A stretch of 64,000 nucleotides of DNA from CBDAPE01 sp965198325 (GTDB lineage Bacteria; Pseudomonadota; Alphaproteobacteria; UBA828; JAPUJA01), in contig CBDAPE010000017.1 in assembly GCA_965198325.1 (NCBI GenBank), positions 372,001-436,000 of the forward strand. Direction: 5' to 3'. Position 1 is the stretch's first letter, and every line of letters starts with the position of its first letter. Positions 62,676-64,000 of this stretch are shown one piece after another. The notes under the pieces were generated by a model. The model worked only from the letters and a program-made list of their open reading frames with translations. It was not told the DNA's origin and made no database searches. The position numbers and the translations under genes are program-made.

Positions 62676-64000
62676 ATGGATGTCACAGTGCCCAAGCAGA
62701 AGAATTTAGTTGAACTGCCTCGTATACTTCTAGAGGCAGTTAAGGAGAAGCGGGTTGTCCTCGTGTTTGGGGCTGGGGCGTCCAAGGAGGCACAAAACAC
62801 GGAAGGTAGACGACCTCCAGACGGCAATGAGATGCGAGATATCCTTGCCAACAAATTCTTGGGCACGTCGAACGAAGCAAGAGACCTAATGACCGTCGCT
62901 GAAATGGCAATTTCGAGCGGCGCAGGCGAGACCTTTGTCTTCGAAGAAGTCGCACGACTGTTGTCTGGTTTTCTACCTTCTGACGCTCACAAGTCGATCG
63001 CTGGATTTGCATGGCGAGGAATAGCTACCACAAACTACGACACCTTGATCGAGAAGGCATATTCAGAAAACCCCAGCCGTAGACAGAATTGTGTGCCCTT
63101 TGTGATAGATGCATAGCCATACGATGATCGCCTTGAAGCCGAGAGCAACCCCGTTGCACTTCTCAGACTTGACGGGTGAGTTGACCACAGGATTGATAAA
63201 GAAATTCCTCTCGTACTTTCCCACGAACATTATAATAGGTTCAGAAAGAATAGGGTGAAGCTCTTACAAATACTTCAACATTGGGCAGAAAACTCCATAC
63301 TAGTGTTTGTTGGCTACCCACTTTCTGACACACACATCCGCGACCTAGTTTACGACATTGATCCTGGTAGGAGGCCTCGATGGTATATCATTGTGCCAAA
63401 TTCTTATCATCACGATAATAAATTTTGGGCGGGCAAGAGCATTGATATTATTGACACGAACTTCGGCGAATTCAGGTCGGCATTAGAAACGCAAATTGAT
63501 CCTCTATTTCGCTCACTTTCTGTAGCTAAGAAAAGTGACAATCAGTCTTATTTGAAGCATTTCAGAACACACGGAACGGGGTCAGACGCGTTCCTTATCT
63601 CGCTTGACCAGGATTTTGAGTATGTCCATTAAGGGGTGGCATTTGAAGAGGTCAAGGCCTGCAAGTTTTATGCAGGCTACGATGACGGCTGGTGTGGGAT
63701 TGTACGGAAGTATGACTTCGAGCGTAATGCAGAGGCGAGGCTATTGTACGCTGCGCTTGAGCAAAAATATGATCAGGCCATAAGGTTTTTCTTGCTGCAA
63801 GGGGCGGCCGGTGCGGGAAAAACGATCGCCCTGAAGAGAGCTGCCTACGATGCGGCAACTGCTCTGGACGAGTTGGTATTGTGGTTGAAGGACGGCCGCG
63901 TTCCACGGTTTGAGTTTTTTGAAGAACTTTACGCGCTAACAGGCAAGCGTGTGCTTTTATTTGTTGACGAGATTTCTCTTCACGAAAAGGGGGTGCTCAG
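62676..64000 (+). pseudogene. SIR2-like domain plus P-loop NTPase protein (defence-type) with three in-frame stops; runs off the window
   Basis: One uninterrupted frame reads a SIR2-type NAD-binding domain (RVVLVFGAGASKEA, GIATTNYDTLIEKAY, later LVFVGYPLSDTHIRDLVYDIDP and FWAGKSIDII). A P-loop NTPase follows (LLQGAAGAGKTIALKRAA, Walker B LLFVDEIS). The frame is broken only by TAG at 63114, TGA at 63177 and TAA at 63630, all with coding sequence on both sides in the same frame. SIR2 plus ATPase proteins include anti-phage systems that deplete NAD. Here the gene is probably inactivated by nonsense mutations; the C-terminus lies beyond the window. GC is lower than the core. Confidence 0.72.

Noticed and set aside
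63177..63179. TGA in the SIR2 gene as a selenocysteine codon
   Set aside because: There is no visible SECIS-like hairpin after it, and two other stop codons of different type lie in the same gene; nonsense mutation is simpler.

Overview
The window looks like a GC-rich alphaproteobacterial chromosome, probably Rhodospirillales or a relative. The evidence is a circularly permuted (two-piece) tmRNA gene whose tag reads ANDN...ALAA, an alpha-type SspB next to it, small alphaproteobacterial families (DUF4169 and ribbon-helix-helix proteins beside a class I fumarase), a full CtrA-type motif (TTAA-N7-TTAAC), and the chromosomal order hflKC-degP-DUF1015-miaA-ilvBNC-leuA-mreBCD-mrdA-rodA. This is inferred from gene content; no rRNA gene is present.

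Layout. (1) 1-6770 is accessory DNA: the end of a TbpB-like surface protein gene, then nested broken insertion sequences (IS1595, IS21, IS256 and IS3 families), then an intact translationally coupled cassette DUF3489-DUF2924-large serine recombinase, ending at a tRNA with anticodon CAU. (2) 6774-16034 is metabolic: a CsaA-like protein, an SDR, a creatinase-like M24 protein, a cytochrome c, a NitT/TauT-type ABC transporter, an aminopeptidase P, and a phosphodiesterase gene broken by an IS256 scrap. (3) 16035-19768 is a lower-GC patch with a frameshifted Tat-exported protein gene and a complete IS1595-family element that has perfect inverted repeats, an 8-bp target duplication and a non-transposase passenger gene. 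(4) 19769-55622 is core chromosome: prmA, uvrD/pcrA, a multicopper oxidase behind a Fur-box-like site, carbonic anhydrase, fumarase, sspB-ssrA, thyX, mrp, hflKC, a DegP-type protease, miaA, branched-chain amino acid synthesis (ilvB, ilvN, ilvC, leuA) and the rod-shape cluster (mreB to rodA). A LysR, a solute-binding protein and an M24 peptidase follow. (5) 55810-64000 is a second accessory region starting at tRNA-Lys(CTT). It has two perfect palindromes sharing one core, small unknown genes, a DUF2971 gene, a complete IS21 element inserted into an integrase-like remnant, a complete IS3 element, and a SIR2 plus P-loop NTPase defence-type gene with three in-frame stop codons that runs off the window.

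How parts work together. ssrA tags stalled nascent chains and SspB delivers tagged proteins to ClpXP. HflK/HflC and the DegP-like protease act in envelope protein quality control. ilvBN, ilvC and leuA carry pyruvate towards valine, leucine and isoleucine. MreBCD, PBP2 and RodA form the elongasome. The strongest candidates for unusual biology are in the accessory ends: the SIR2-NTPase gene, the IS1595 passenger gene, the twin palindromes and the DUF3489/DUF2924/recombinase cassette. A 470-bp near-identical IS3 direct repeat (3237-3706 and 61776-62245) brackets the whole core segment.
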